Shown here: piece by piece, positions 44,533-54,291 of the stretch
Layout of the letters: each line of letters starts with the position of its first letter
How positions within the stretch are numbered: position 1 is the first letter of the stretch
DNA from: Phycisphaeraceae bacterium
GTDB taxonomy: Bacteria > Planctomycetota > Phycisphaerae > Phycisphaerales > Phycisphaeraceae
NCBI GenBank assembly: GCA_028284155.1
Contig: JANQSF010000030.1
Location: forward strand, 1 to 61,495
DNA length: 61,495 bases
Direction of reading: 5' to 3'
The notes under the pieces: model-generated
Databases searched by the model: none
The model's input: the letters and a program-made list of their open reading frames with translations, nothing else
Told to the model about the DNA's origin: nothing
Program-made: the position numbers and the translations under genes

Positions 44533-45458
44533 GCCTCAACATCCCGACACACTTCCCGACTCTTGTCAGACGCCATCGGCGAATCTCGGCCACGCCGTCG
44601 TTGACGTACATCACCCTGGGCAATCGATTCCGACAACTTTGCCGCAATGTGGATCTCCTGCGCCATGCGCAGTAAACAGAATGTGAGTCCAGCCCTTCCG
44701 TCCAAGAAGCCTCGCCGCCACACATAGAGATACAGGAATCTCAGTATCGGCCGAAAGCCTACCTTGGCTGCAAGCCTCTTCAAGCATCGGCGCCGCACCA
44801 CTGAAGAGCGCGAGAGCAATTCACCGGTATGCAACCGCTCCCCTCGGAGCCGGCAGATCAGTTCTACTTCATCAGTGGAATAGTCATTATGCCTTGCGAT
44901 CCAGTTGTGTAAACCCTTACTGAATCCGAAGTGGTCGTACGGGGCGTCAACATACCCCAATGGCCCCTCAGCGACTTCACGCTGCCCATGCCCCTCACGG
45001 CGAAACCTGACGAACCCCTTCTTCAGCAACCTCAACTGCCAACTGGGATACAGCGTTGACCGCTTGATCCAGCGTCCAAGGAAGTAGTTGCGGTAACAGA
45101 GGAAGAAGCCGACATTCGATCGAGCGTCTGTGACGCTCTCCTGGATCGCCTGCGCACAAAGCTCATTACACCTTTCATCCGCGTCCAGAAACAGGATCCA
45201 CTTATGACGCGGCTCCGTGTTGTCAAGCGCCCAGTTACGTTGATGACCAAAATCAACAAACGGATTCTCATAGACGCGAACGTCCGGTCTCGCGGCCTCT
45301 GCACTGCTGATCGTGCTATCCGTACTGCCCGAATCCAGTACGACCACGTCATCGGCCCATTTCACGCTCTGAATGCACGGCCCAATATTGTCCTCCTCGT
45401 TATAGGTCAGAACAATAACGGTAAGCGGAAAACGGGAGTTGTCAAAGTTCTCGGCCAA
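44529..45458 (-). CDS. Family 2 glycosyltransferase, WaaE/KdtX-like
   Basis: A 309-residue GT-A protein. It begins FPLTVIVLTYNEEDNIGPCI and has VVLDSGSTDSTISSA, DFGHQRNWALDN and WILFLDADERCNELC (DxD), followed by YFLGRWIKRSTLYPSWQLRL (split YFLGRWIKRS, TLYPSWQLRL), a signature of the lipopolysaccharide-core beta-glycosyltransferase (WaaE) branch. The only start codon upstream is TTG at 45458, with no clear ribosome site. It is coupled (ATGA) to the downstream GT4. Confidence 0.9.
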   Translation of the reverse strand: MAENFDNSRFPLTVIVLTYNEEDNIGPCIQSVKWADDVVVLDSGSTDSTISSAEAARPDVRVYENPFVDFGHQRNWALDNTEPRHKWILFLDADERCNELCAQAIQESVTDARSNVGFFLCYRNYFLGRWIKRSTLYPSWQLRLLKKGFVRFRREGHGQREVAEGPLGYVDAPYDHFGFSKGLHNWIARHNDYSTDEVELICRLRGERLHTGELLSRSSVVRRRCLKRLAAKVGFRPILRFLYLYVWRRGFLDGRAGLTFCLLRMAQEIHIAAKLSESIAQGDVRQRRRGRDSPMASDKSREVCRDVEA

Positions 45459-45489
45459 GCGTGAATCGTACCGAAGCTATTCAGAATGC

Positions 45490-46737
45490 CTACTCAAGAG
45501 TAACACACGACGGCCGTGCCCCACCACCAATCAACCACCGATACACACTAACCAACTCGGCGGCAACCTGTTCCCAAGTGTAACGCTCCTCGATCAGCCT
45601 GCGACCGCATCTACCCATCGCACGCCGGTCCTCATCCGACATCTGCATTAGGTGCTGCAGCCCAGATCGGGTCTCTTCAAGTGTCGGCGCAACTTTTATA
45701 CCCGCGCCGGCTTCAACAACTTCGTCAAAGTTACACCCCGGCGTGATCAGCACAGGCAACGCGGACGACAGCGCCTCAAGCACGGCCATGCTGAAGCCCT
45801 CCGAGAATGAGGGGAGGACAAAAAGATCGGCCGCGCCGAACACCAATTGCTTCTCCTGACCATGTCGAACACCCGCCAGGGTAACACTGTTCTCAAGCCG
45901 ATTTGCCTCGATCAGATCTCGAACGCTCTGCTCGAAGCCGTCGTCAGGCCCGACAACTAGTAGATGCCAGTCCTCATACTCCTGCCGCAGACTGGCCCAC
46001 GACTGTACCAGATGGGCCAGGCCCTTCTTCTCGTGCAGACGCGACAGGAACAGCGCGACCCGCTTGCCGGTCAATTCGGGGAAGACCTCGTTGAGCGCAT
46101 CACGCTGACGGAGAAGACTGGTCGGCGGCAGCGAGACACCGTTCGGCACGACAGCAACGGGGTTCTTCAAGCCATATGCACGGATGTTGGCCAATTCCGG
46201 CTGACTGTTGGCCTGGATGCACGCCGCACGGCGCAGGTCCTGATTCTGAAACCACTGCGCGACCAGCCGCTTTTTCCAACGCGACCGCGCAAGCGCCCAC
46301 GGTTCCAGGAAACCATGTGCTGTAAACACCACTGGTTTTCCGCGCTTGCGAGCCGCCGCAGACGCATAATGGTTCGGGCGCGTCCACATGCTGTGATGAT
46401 GAATCACATCAATCGAAGGCATGTCCGAGGCGATCTGCTGTTTGAGCGGTCTGGACACCGCCAACCGCCCCATGGCCCGCCCCTTGCGCCCAACGTACAG
46501 ACTCGGTGGCTCAAGCAAATGTTTGGCTGACCCCTTGCCATTGCACTCCGAGGCATACACGGTAACCGGCACGCCCTGACGGCCCATGGTGTTGGCCAGC
46601 TCACAGAGAATGCGGGCGACACCACTGGACTCCGTGTACAATTCCCCTACCACGAACGCTGGCCGAATCGTGTCGCCCGACACACGATCATCCGCAAAGG
46701 TGTTTGTAACCGCGTTAGTGAGTGTGTCCTGGGACAT
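45490..46737 (-). CDS. Glycosyltransferase family 4
   Basis: A 415-residue GT-B protein. The N-terminal half contains VVGELYTESSGVARILCELA and HHHSMWTRPNHYASAAARKR (split HHHSMWTRPNHY). The C-terminal half has VAVVPNGVSLPPTSLL, RVALFLSRLHEKKGLAHLV, LLVVGPDDGFEQSV and LPSFSEGFSMAVLEALSSALPVLITPG (split at GFSMAVLEALSSALP), the donor-binding E-x7-E. Its ATG overlaps the previous stop by one base (TAATG), so translation is coupled. Confidence 0.9.
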   Translation of the reverse strand: MSQDTLTNAVTNTFADDRVSGDTIRPAFVVGELYTESSGVARILCELANTMGRQGVPVTVYASECNGKGSAKHLLEPPSLYVGRKGRAMGRLAVSRPLKQQIASDMPSIDVIHHHSMWTRPNHYASAAARKRGKPVVFTAHGFLEPWALARSRWKKRLVAQWFQNQDLRRAACIQANSQPELANIRAYGLKNPVAVVPNGVSLPPTSLLRQRDALNEVFPELTGKRVALFLSRLHEKKGLAHLVQSWASLRQEYEDWHLLVVGPDDGFEQSVRDLIEANRLENSVTLAGVRHGQEKQLVFGAADLFVLPSFSEGFSMAVLEALSSALPVLITPGCNFDEVVEAGAGIKVAPTLEETRSGLQHLMQMSDEDRRAMGRCGRRLIEERYTWEQVAAELVSVYRWLIGGGARPSCVTLE

Positions 46738-48041
46738 TATGGTAAACCCGCTTGACAGGAATCAATCGCTTGGACCAGCCCCTCGGCAAAGCGGTCCGGG
46801 CCCCAGTCGGCGACAATCCTGCGCGACGCATCGCCCATGGCCGTGCGGGACTCCGCGTCCATCTCCGACATTCGGCACATCAGACGCGTCAACTCCGTCT
46901 GGTCGTTAGGGTCGAATGTGTAACCATTCAATCCGTCGCGGACTAGGTCGTACGCACAACCACAACGACGTGACACTAGCACGGGCAAACCCGCCGCCAT
47001 GGCCTCGTTAACGACGAGTCCCCATGCCTCGTTGGTGGCGGCGTGGACAAAACACTGGGCACCCGCGTAACAGACAGCCAAGTCGTGCACCTGCAAGAAG
47101 CCGGGCATCGACACACCCTCGATACCTCGTTCCCTTACCAATGCTTCCAGACTCACCCGGTCCTCACCATCGCCGCACACCACCAACGACCAAGGTTTGG
47201 TCTTCGTTGTTGATCGATATGCCTCATATGCCAACATAAGCCGCTTAAGGTTCTTCCTGTTCTCGATGAGTCGGCTACATGCAACAAAGTACTCCCCAGG
47301 CAGGTCCAACTTCCTGTCGCCTTGTTTGGGGAAGGGCGCGCGTCGGGGACTCGCGAACAACGCGTTGTCGACCACGCCATACTGCCGGAATACTTTTTGG
47401 CGCGGCACGCCCAGCGCAACAAGATACTCACCAGACGCCGCGCCTGAGACTAATACCGCGTCGACAAGTCGTAGCCAGCGGGACGTGACAATGCGCTTCC
47501 ACCAAGGCCGCGACCGGTCATCCCACTTCGTTTCCGACATCAGGATCACAGTCGCCCCGTGACGACGAGCCCACTTCATGGCGCAGAGCATCTCAGGCCG
47601 GTTGTACCCCGCCACCGCTACGGTTTGCGGTCTTAGTTGATTCAACAGTGCCTTCGTTTCCTGCACAAAGTGCGGCTTGGCGCGTCCATGCCCCAAATCC
47701 ACATCTGGTCCAAGCGTGTGCCACTCCAACCGATCACCGCCGTCCAAGACCCGCCAATCCCGTGTCTTCTCGCGACCCGCCAACTCAACCAACACGACCC
47801 TCTCGTCTCGGCGTGCCAGCCAGCGTTGGGCCGCCGCCGCCCTCGCTAGGTGATAAGGCCCAATATTCCGCCAGAACAGCACACACGCAGGATTCCGACC
47901 AGCGGCCCGTTCTGCTCTCGTTACCCCTGATGACTCCTGATCGACGACTTCTGCCACACGTCCGACCTGATACTCTGACTCGGAGTGCGCGTCCTCTTTT
48001 ATCACTTTCCGCTTAGTCACTGCAAGACTCATTTCAACCAT
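46737..48041 (-). CDS. Glycosyltransferase family 4
   Basis: A 434-residue GT-B protein. Landmarks are HLARAAAAQRWLARRDERVV near 70, KLDLPGEYFVACSRLIENRK near 240, WSLVVCGDGEDRVSLEALV and FVHAATNEAWGLVVNEAMAAGLPVLV (E-x7-E, split at WGLVVNEAMAAGLP). A start at 48041 or at the ATG at 48032 is possible; both overlap the Wzy-like stop at 48034. An acidic Asp/Glu-rich N-terminal 40 residues precede the enzyme. The donor is unknown. Confidence 0.88.
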   Translation of the reverse strand: MVEMSLAVTKRKVIKEDAHSESEYQVGRVAEVVDQESSGVTRAERAAGRNPACVLFWRNIGPYHLARAAAAQRWLARRDERVVLVELAGREKTRDWRVLDGGDRLEWHTLGPDVDLGHGRAKPHFVQETKALLNQLRPQTVAVAGYNRPEMLCAMKWARRHGATVILMSETKWDDRSRPWWKRIVTSRWLRLVDAVLVSGAASGEYLVALGVPRQKVFRQYGVVDNALFASPRRAPFPKQGDRKLDLPGEYFVACSRLIENRKNLKRLMLAYEAYRSTTKTKPWSLVVCGDGEDRVSLEALVRERGIEGVSMPGFLQVHDLAVCYAGAQCFVHAATNEAWGLVVNEAMAAGLPVLVSRRCGCAYDLVRDGLNGYTFDPNDQTELTRLMCRMSEMDAESRTAMGDASRRIVADWGPDRFAEGLVQAIDSCQAGLP

Positions 48042-49434
48042 CGCTCTGTATGGTTGATACGCGCCGACCAGACAGTTGATGCCTGGTCACACTAGCGTGA
48101 GACGGACTGGCCGCCCGGCGCGGTAGATGTGAACGCCTCAAGAAAAATGTCCAGAACAACCAGGTCGGTATGGTGAGCACCATCGCGCGAACCAACCACG
48201 CCTGCACGCTCTGCGCGGGTAGGAACACACTCACACCGATCAACTCAATATACAAAATCGACCACACGCCCCCACGACTCACCCACTTGAGCCATACGGA
48301 TCTATAGAGTCGACCGATCAAGAATAGCGGTATCACGTACAACCATGCGAATTCAAGATACATGTCGGCCACGAACCCGCCCGCCACACCGAGCGGGACC
48401 TTGTATCCCATCGCCTCCTCCCACTGTTCCCTTGTAAAACCCGCCAATCCAGGATTGGTCACCATCCAACCGAAACCCATATCGTGATACTTCGTAGGCC
48501 AAATCGCCCGGGGAATCGGACGGATGAACAGCGTGACCATGTAACGTCTGCCCCAGTAGTAATGGTCATAGTGATCCGCCGCAAGAATCATGCCGGCCGC
48601 GGTTGCATACTCGCTACTCGTCGATTGGGTCTTGGACTGCAATTCATCGACGAAATGCTTCGATACGCTTGTATCCGCACCATCGTCGCGGGCCGCTTGA
48701 CGATTTGCGATCAAGAACAGCAACAGCACACCGACTACACCAACCCCACCGATCACCGCCCTAACTGTGGGCAACTTGTTTTTTGCTAGACACCAACACA
48801 TGCCCAGCGTGATGAAACACACGAATGCCGAACCGCGTCTGCCCGCCAAGGTGGCGAACACTAGAGGCTCACAGATCGCACACAACGCCACAAGGATCCC
48901 GCCCAACCCAATCCGCCTGCCCTGGCGGGAAATCGCCAAGAGGATCGTCGCGGGAATACCAATCATCGGCAACGAGCTCACATAACCATTTGGCGCATAA
49001 ACCTGTGGTTTAATCGCCTTGAACACCTTGAGCCCACCCGAATGGTGCAGTTTGTACATAAAGGCGAGACATGCGACCGCGGCAAATAGACACCCGATCC
49101 GCCACAATTGATCTTGAACTCTTCGCGAAAACTGTGGCATAAACGCACGGGTCGCGCCCGGTGTCGGTCGTGGTACGCGGCCGCCGGCGCATCCCGCCAT
49201 CACCGCAAGAACGCCGACCGCATTCACCAGGGCGACGTAAACCAATTTGTCCCTTGACATGACCTCGTGCAGACCGCTGTTTACACCGAGCATAACGGGC
49301 TGGTACACGTAAATGTATAAAAGCATTGGTGCGAATATCACTGCCGGTGCAAGTGGTTCACCACTACGCCTGTAAATGCTGAACGCAGCCCCGAGGCATA
49401 TCAGCGCGGTCACGGCTAGGAGCGATTCAAACAA
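48034..49434 (-). CDS. O-antigen/oligosaccharide repeat-unit polymerase, Wzy-like
   Basis: A 466-residue polytopic protein with about twelve membrane helices. A stop codon lies just two codons upstream, so the start is the TTG at 49434 or later; TTG has no good ribosome site. A large periplasmic loop precedes a conserved FIRPIPRAIWPTK motif (about residue 316-328), which is typical of O-antigen polymerase-like proteins in planctomycete and proteobacterial EPS loci. It polymerises lipid-linked repeat units on the periplasmic side. Its presence argues for a Wzx/Wzy-type assembly route, although no flippase is seen here. Confidence 0.85.
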   Translation of the reverse strand: MFESLLAVTALICLGAAFSIYRRSGEPLAPAVIFAPMLLYIYVYQPVMLGVNSGLHEVMSRDKLVYVALVNAVGVLAVMAGCAGGRVPRPTPGATRAFMPQFSRRVQDQLWRIGCLFAAVACLAFMYKLHHSGGLKVFKAIKPQVYAPNGYVSSLPMIGIPATILLAISRQGRRIGLGGILVALCAICEPLVFATLAGRRGSAFVCFITLGMCWCLAKNKLPTVRAVIGGVGVVGVLLLFLIANRQAARDDGADTSVSKHFVDELQSKTQSTSSEYATAAGMILAADHYDHYYWGRRYMVTLFIRPIPRAIWPTKYHDMGFGWMVTNPGLAGFTREQWEEAMGYKVPLGVAGGFVADMYLEFAWLYVIPLFLIGRLYRSVWLKWVSRGGVWSILYIELIGVSVFLPAQSVQAWLVRAMVLTIPTWLFWTFFLRRSHLPRRAASPSHASVTRHQLSGRRVSTIQSDG

Positions 49435-49546
49435 GGGTTAAGCACCAGCGCGTCATGTGTTTTGCACTTTGTACGGAGTCGACAACATCAGGTTTGATAC
49501 AATGACAGACTTCAAGCACGCGATCGCCCCGAGCAGTTTCATGCCA

Positions 49547-50437
49547 TCAGGCGACCGACCCCTCGTCCCGTACACATTCACCGGCTTGGTTCACGTCGCA
49601 CGACGGGGCGTCAATAGGCTCCCTGGACACCTCTTCATCCGCAATCCCGTTGCCGTATTCCGGGAATAGATCCAGTATCAGCCGCTCGCTGCCGAGGATG
49701 CGGTCGGCGACTTCGCGTGAGCAATGCTGTCGCCAACTTTCGCCGGGCGAACGCGTCGGTTTGCCGGGGTATATTCGGCCGTGATCTTCAATGAACGAGA
49801 GTTCCGTCCTGTCGTACCCCAACTCCGACAACGCCTGCATTAGATCCTGGTTCAGACTCTCCATTCTCAAGAACCGAACACTCTTCGTCTCGCGCCGCAT
49901 TGCCTCCAACAGTGAATCGTAATCGGCCCCCGACGCCAGCACGTGACTCGGCTGACTCGCGAAACACGAGATGAATTCTCGCGAGTACCAGCCGTCATAC
50001 GGAGACATGTTCGCGTCACGGGCGCGCACAGACCATAAGCCATGTTCTCTTACACACGCGGCGAACTCCGTGAATGACAACTGGGGGAATGAGGGGTAGT
50101 GCTTCAAGAGCAATTGGACGTTGTCAAAATAGGATTCGGGAAAACGGTGCCACCACCCGAATCTATAATGTGACACATAGAGATCGATCGGGTGGCGAAC
50201 ACAAGCGACAATCGGCTTGAGTCGATGCTGCTGGGGGATGGATCGTCGGAAGGTGTGCTTGGGCAATTCCACATAAACGTAAGGGTACAGCGGGAACCTG
50301 ACTCGAAACTTTCTCGCCACGTCATGACACAATCGCCCTACTCTCGACGGAGCCAAAAGACGCTTCAGCATCTCGCAGACAAACGTTCCCCCTGTCTTGG
50401 GATAGTGTATAAAGCAGAATCTATTACTGATTAACAC
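49547..50437 (-). CDS. Sulfotransferase family protein (PAPS-dependent)
   Basis: A 296-residue protein. It starts at GTG with GGAG 10 bases upstream; the ATG just before is out of frame. The 5'-phosphosulfate binding loop is HYPKTGGTFVCEML (residues 11-24), and the 3'-phosphate binding region is CVRHPIDLYVSHYRFG near 80. A conserved R-x-x-S-like stretch follows. It probably sulfates a sugar hydroxyl of the exopolysaccharide using PAPS in the cytoplasm. It lies beside the Wzy-like gene, within the glycosyltransferase array. It is more similar to glycan sulfotransferases than to aryl sulfotransferases, but the target is unknown. Confidence 0.8.
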   Translation of the reverse strand: MLISNRFCFIHYPKTGGTFVCEMLKRLLAPSRVGRLCHDVARKFRVRFPLYPYVYVELPKHTFRRSIPQQHRLKPIVACVRHPIDLYVSHYRFGWWHRFPESYFDNVQLLLKHYPSFPQLSFTEFAACVREHGLWSVRARDANMSPYDGWYSREFISCFASQPSHVLASGADYDSLLEAMRRETKSVRFLRMESLNQDLMQALSELGYDRTELSFIEDHGRIYPGKPTRSPGESWRQHCSREVADRILGSERLILDLFPEYGNGIADEEVSREPIDAPSCDVNQAGECVRDEGSVA

Positions 50438-50626
50438 GTCATCGATACTCCAACCAGGCTCTTATAGCCGCCGTGGCACCAGACAACAGCAATCGCCTCT
50501 GTCTTCAAGTTCACCCAACCTTCCGCGTGCGGACCCTTGATTCCTGCCTCGTCCACGGCAAAACGTGAGTGTGGCGTTCCTCGCGCGACACTTTGAACCG
50601 CTCCCGAAGTCAGGCGTAGGTAGTCT

Positions 50627-51700
50627 CTAGTTGTTCCCATACGCATTGATGCCAGGCCTAGAACAATGCATCGAGGTGACCTCCGGATGCACTCGTACAG
50701 GAACCGGCGGCAGCCGACCGGACGCACACTGTTCCGCAGTATGTTTGCACATCCTGCTCAGGAGATTCCACGACTTCCATGACAAAGGTCGCCTCATGTT
50801 CCAATGACGGCAGCCTAGCCACACACCTTCTATGATGCCTTTGACCTTCACCGGCAGGTCCCGGAACTGAAATCTGTAACGCAAAAGATTGCAGCACAAA
50901 ACGACCATGTGCGGAATCAGCACCTGCGCCGGCTCATTCATCATCGCAATCAAGAGCATGTTTCGCGCGTCGTTCCTCGTGCGCCGTCTTTGATCCCGCA
51001 CCTCTGACGCCAAGTGGACGACGGGGTCCGTCGCCCCGTAGCGGATCACCCAATCCGTTTGATGGATGCGCATCGCCAGGTCACGTTCTTCGTGGCCGAT
51101 CTTGAGGATCGAACGGTAGCCGCCCAACGCGTGTACTGCGTTGCGGCGCATGAGATTCGCGCCGCCCAAAAACGATTGCATCCTCTCGCTTGGGGCGGCC
51201 TTTGAGAACTCAAACCCTGGGGGACGCTCCCGCAGCGGCTCGATCAGGGGCAGGCCGAGCACGGCCGTGTCCGGCATCTCGTTCATCGCCGCCACGGCCT
51301 GCTCAATCACGTAATGGGAAGAGAAGTAGCAGTCATCGTCGAGATTGACCACCATGCTCCCGCGTGCGTCGGCGAGGCCGCGGTTGCGAAGCTCCGCGAC
51401 CCCCACTGGCGTTTCGGACCAGACAACCCTTGCCTCGGAAAATTCACGGTCAAGGTCGTCGGCCACCCGCCGCTCGGTGCCATCGACATAGACCAGGATC
51501 TCCAAGGGTTGATAGGACTGTGCCAACGCCGCATGGATCGCCTGACGCACGTGGTCCGGACGGTTGCGGGTCGGGATGACGACCGTCACGATAGGTCGCG
51601 CTTCGGCCCCCGGCCGACCCGGCCGGGCAGGCGCGACCTGCAGCGCCTGATCATCTGCTTGTACCGACTTGCCGGTCATCGTGCCGCCCGCCGCCATCAT
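50627..51700 (-). CDS. Family 2 glycosyltransferase
   Basis: A 357-residue protein. GT-A core: VTVVIPTRNRPDHVRQAI, ILVYVDGTERRVADDL, VAELRNRGLADARGSMVV (split GVAELRNRGLADARG) and NLDDDCYFSS (DxD). ALGGYRSILKIGHEERDLAMRI is the acceptor-side ED motif (split KIGHEERDLAMRI). Two ATGs open the frame; about 40 Ala/Gly/Pro-rich residues precede the core. The start lies 3 bases after the GT4 stop. The last 40 residues (TAEQCASGRLPPVPVRVH...) look unconserved. A 189-base gap without a credible gene separates it from the sulfotransferase gene. Confidence 0.88.
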   Translation of the reverse strand: MMAAGGTMTGKSVQADDQALQVAPARPGRPGAEARPIVTVVIPTRNRPDHVRQAIHAALAQSYQPLEILVYVDGTERRVADDLDREFSEARVVWSETPVGVAELRNRGLADARGSMVVNLDDDCYFSSHYVIEQAVAAMNEMPDTAVLGLPLIEPLRERPPGFEFSKAAPSERMQSFLGGANLMRRNAVHALGGYRSILKIGHEERDLAMRIHQTDWVIRYGATDPVVHLASEVRDQRRRTRNDARNMLLIAMMNEPAQVLIPHMVVLCCNLLRYRFQFRDLPVKVKGIIEGVWLGCRHWNMRRPLSWKSWNLLSRMCKHTAEQCASGRLPPVPVRVHPEVTSMHCSRPGINAYGNN

Positions 51701-51703
51701 GCG

Positions 51704-52849
51704 CTACTCGTCATCCAACCGGCTCCCCGATGCACCGGCAGTGCCGCGATTCAACAGTTGGAGGTAGATATCGATAACCCTGTCGACTTGACGCGCCGAA
51801 TCGAATTGTTCTTCCGCCAGACGCCTGGCCGCAGCACCCATTCGAGCGATCTGTCCGGGGTCATTAGTGATTTGCAACAGGCGATCTGCGATCACCGCCG
51901 GGTCCTCGGCGGGCACGAGAAAACCCGACTCTCCGTCGAATATCGCCTCGCGCGCCCCTCCGATATCCGTTGCAATCACAGGCGTCCCCGACGCCAACGA
52001 CTCAACGATGACGACGGGAAACCCTTCTGACGAACGTGCGGGCAGCACGAAGACGTCAACGCTGCTGAAGAATGCGGGCATGTCCGCGACCAATCCTGCG
52101 AAATGAACCCGATCCCGGATCCTGAGGTCCGTTGACAATACCTCATACTCCGGCCGCAGCGCCCCGTCCCCGGCGAGTCGCAGTTCAACGTCAACCCCTT
52201 TACCCCTCAACAGCGCGACCGCTCGAAAAAGCGTATCGAACCCTTTCTCCTCGGCGAATCGCCCCGCGGCACCGACCACCAGTCGCCCGGCAGTGCACGG
52301 TCGCATCCGGTTCACGCCGTTTGTGAATCGCGACATCTCCGTCCCGTTGTGCACGACTACAAATCTCGAGTCAGCCAACGCCAGTGCGGCACCGATATAC
52401 TCGGCCACCGCCTTCGACACGGCAATGAATCGCGGCCGAGTCATCGCGAACAACGCACGGGTGACCCTGCGTCGCAGCTCGGGCTTGAGACCGCTCTGAT
52501 GAAACCAAGGACTGGTGCCGTGCTGATGGGAGACGTGCTTGACACCCGTTCCCATCACGGCCAACGCGCCGATTACATCGGCCGGCCATAGATGAGTGTG
52601 GACGATATCGGGTTTGAATCTGGCAATTTCGTGTCGAACACCGCGCATCGCGGACCACGTTTTCCCGATACTGCCGATCGCAATGGGACGATTAAGAAAC
52701 ACCGGGTCGTGCGCCATCGGAGGTTTGTCCGGAAAGTCGTCGCGGTCCGAAATCACACATATTTGGGACTCAACGCCGTACGCCTCCATCAAGCGTGTCA
52801 TGTCCATCAGCACGCGCTCGGCTCCCCCAAGCCCGAGTCCGGGGATCAA
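51704..52849 (-). CDS. Glycosyltransferase family 4
   Basis: A 381-residue GT-B protein from the first canonical start, TTG at 52849. Reading upstream in frame adds IRVLH before LIPGLGLGGAERVLMDM, which is how GT4 proteins of this type normally begin. The SD-like AAGGGA is 8 bases before an ATA codon at 52864, so translation may begin at ATA (giving 386 residues) or at CTG 52855. The C-terminal half has VVGAAGRFAEEKGFDTLF, ELRLAGDGALRPEYEVL and LPARSSEGFPVVIVESLASGTPVIATD (E-x7-E, split at FPVVIVESLASG). It is coupled to the downstream GT2. Confidence 0.85.
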   Translation of the reverse strand: MIPGLGLGGAERVLMDMTRLMEAYGVESQICVISDRDDFPDKPPMAHDPVFLNRPIAIGSIGKTWSAMRGVRHEIARFKPDIVHTHLWPADVIGALAVMGTGVKHVSHQHGTSPWFHQSGLKPELRRRVTRALFAMTRPRFIAVSKAVAEYIGAALALADSRFVVVHNGTEMSRFTNGVNRMRPCTAGRLVVGAAGRFAEEKGFDTLFRAVALLRGKGVDVELRLAGDGALRPEYEVLSTDLRIRDRVHFAGLVADMPAFFSSVDVFVLPARSSEGFPVVIVESLASGTPVIATDIGGAREAIFDGESGFLVPAEDPAVIADRLLQITNDPGQIARMGAAARRLAEEQFDSARQVDRVIDIYLQLLNRGTAGASGSRLDDE

Positions 52850-52902
52850 GTGCAGTACACGTATACCGCTTGATCCCTTGTCACTGTTTGCGAGGCCTGG
52901 TG

Positions 52903-54291
52903 TCAGACCAAAGCCCCTTCAAGTACCCGCCCACTCTCGATCTCTGCGACCTGGCCATACAATCGGGCGACCGTCGGCTGTGCCGCCTCCCAGGTCAAAT
53001 GGCCTTTAACGTAATGGATACACCTCTGTACAACGTCCTCACCGGCAAGGACATCAGCCAAACTTCTACCCAGTTGCTCTAGGATTGTCTGGTCACCCCA
53101 GTCCTGATCGACGACGACACCCAAGCCGTGCTGCCGGCAGGCTTCTGAGTAGTCACCAATCTCCGGCGTCATCAAGACAGGTGTCCCGCTCGCCAAATAC
53201 TCTGCGAATTTGACCGGAGACGCGACGCGGTTGACCACACACCGTTCACGCGGCAACAGGCCGAGGTCCGCGGCCGACAGATAGCGTGGGACGTCTGAGG
53301 GCGGCACGGATACGACTCGACAGTTGGACTCCGACACACCCGCGCGACTCAGTTCAGAACGCATACGGACAGACTCGGTCGTGACAGCGAGAAGTGCAGC
53401 GTTGGCTTTCAATTCTTGAATAATCTTGAAAAAGCGGATGGCTCGCTGCGGCTGCTGATAGCGATGCATGCTACCCAGATATGCCACCACATACCGATCG
53501 CTAAATCCAAGGTCCGCGCGTACATCGTCCCGCTTGGCCGCTTCGCAAGTAAACCTTTCTAAGTCTGTGCAACAAGGCACAATTGCGATGGGCTTTTCGC
53601 CCTGTTTCATGCGATCCGCCAAGTACAGAGACATTGCCCGTGACACACACAAGACGGCGTCGGCACCGTCTACTGCCGCTTGGAAGGTCGACTCAAGGCG
53701 ACTGACCTCTTCATTGATTTCCGCAGGGCGATCCGACTCCGGCTTATCCAGCATTCCATTGGCGTATAAGAACTCTTCCGCCGGCAACCCGCGACAATCA
53801 AAAACGACCTTAAGACTTGGCAGACGACGCCGCAGACTCGCGGCACGGGACGCCATTTCCGGGCCGCGACAGTGAAGGATGACGGGTTCGAACACCAAGC
53901 CCTGCTGACGCAACCATCGCTCCAACACGCGTTCATCCCGCCACAGCCAGCGCAAGCGCGAGGGCGGAGAAGGCAACCGGGTCAGTTTAGGGCCACGCGC
54001 CTGATGGATGGCGCTCAGATGTTGCTTCCACTTTTGCCGTAGTGGCTTGCGCACGAACTCGCCAACCGGTGTCGACACCATCACCTCCGTACGAACGCCG
54101 GAGCAGGCCAGCCGGCGTGTCGGCTCTAGGACCTGAGAAGCAAACACTGTACTTAACCCTTCTCGATAGACACAATGGATCACGGGTATGTCAGGTGGCG
54201 GCTGGGCCATCGGCCCTGACACTCGTCCGTGCTCGGCAATGACTTCGGCCTCCGTCGTGCTCGACGCCTCCAGTGTGACCGCCTGTTTCAT
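52903..54291 (-). CDS. GT4-like glycosyltransferase
   Basis: A 462-residue GT-B protein. Features are HCVYREGLSTVFASQVLEP in the N-terminal domain, VFDCRGLPAEEFLYANGM (split VFDCRGLPAEEFLY), GADAVLCVSRAMSLYLADRM, PCCTDLERF, VVAYLGSMHRYQQPQRAI and FAEYLASGTPVLMTPEIGDY (split LASGTPVLMTPEIGDY). The conserved glycine-rich E-x7-E motif of GT4 is less clear than in its neighbours, and the first 45 residues are unconserved. It overlaps the upstream GT2 by 4 bases (ATGA). A glycosyltransferase role is likely; the donor is unknown. Confidence 0.8.
   Translation of the reverse strand: MKQAVTLEASSTTEAEVIAEHGRVSGPMAQPPPDIPVIHCVYREGLSTVFASQVLEPTRRLACSGVRTEVMVSTPVGEFVRKPLRQKWKQHLSAIHQARGPKLTRLPSPPSRLRWLWRDERVLERWLRQQGLVFEPVILHCRGPEMASRAASLRRRLPSLKVVFDCRGLPAEEFLYANGMLDKPESDRPAEINEEVSRLESTFQAAVDGADAVLCVSRAMSLYLADRMKQGEKPIAIVPCCTDLERFTCEAAKRDDVRADLGFSDRYVVAYLGSMHRYQQPQRAIRFFKIIQELKANAALLAVTTESVRMRSELSRAGVSESNCRVVSVPPSDVPRYLSAADLGLLPRERCVVNRVASPVKFAEYLASGTPVLMTPEIGDYSEACRQHGLGVVVDQDWGDQTILEQLGRSLADVLAGEDVVQRCIHYVKGHLTWEAAQPTVARLYGQVAEIESGRVLEGALV

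Noticed and set aside
50431..50727. Leftward 98-codon frame in the gap before the sulfotransferase
   Set aside because: It overlaps the 3' end of the GT2 gene in another frame, has no ribosome site and no family resemblance.
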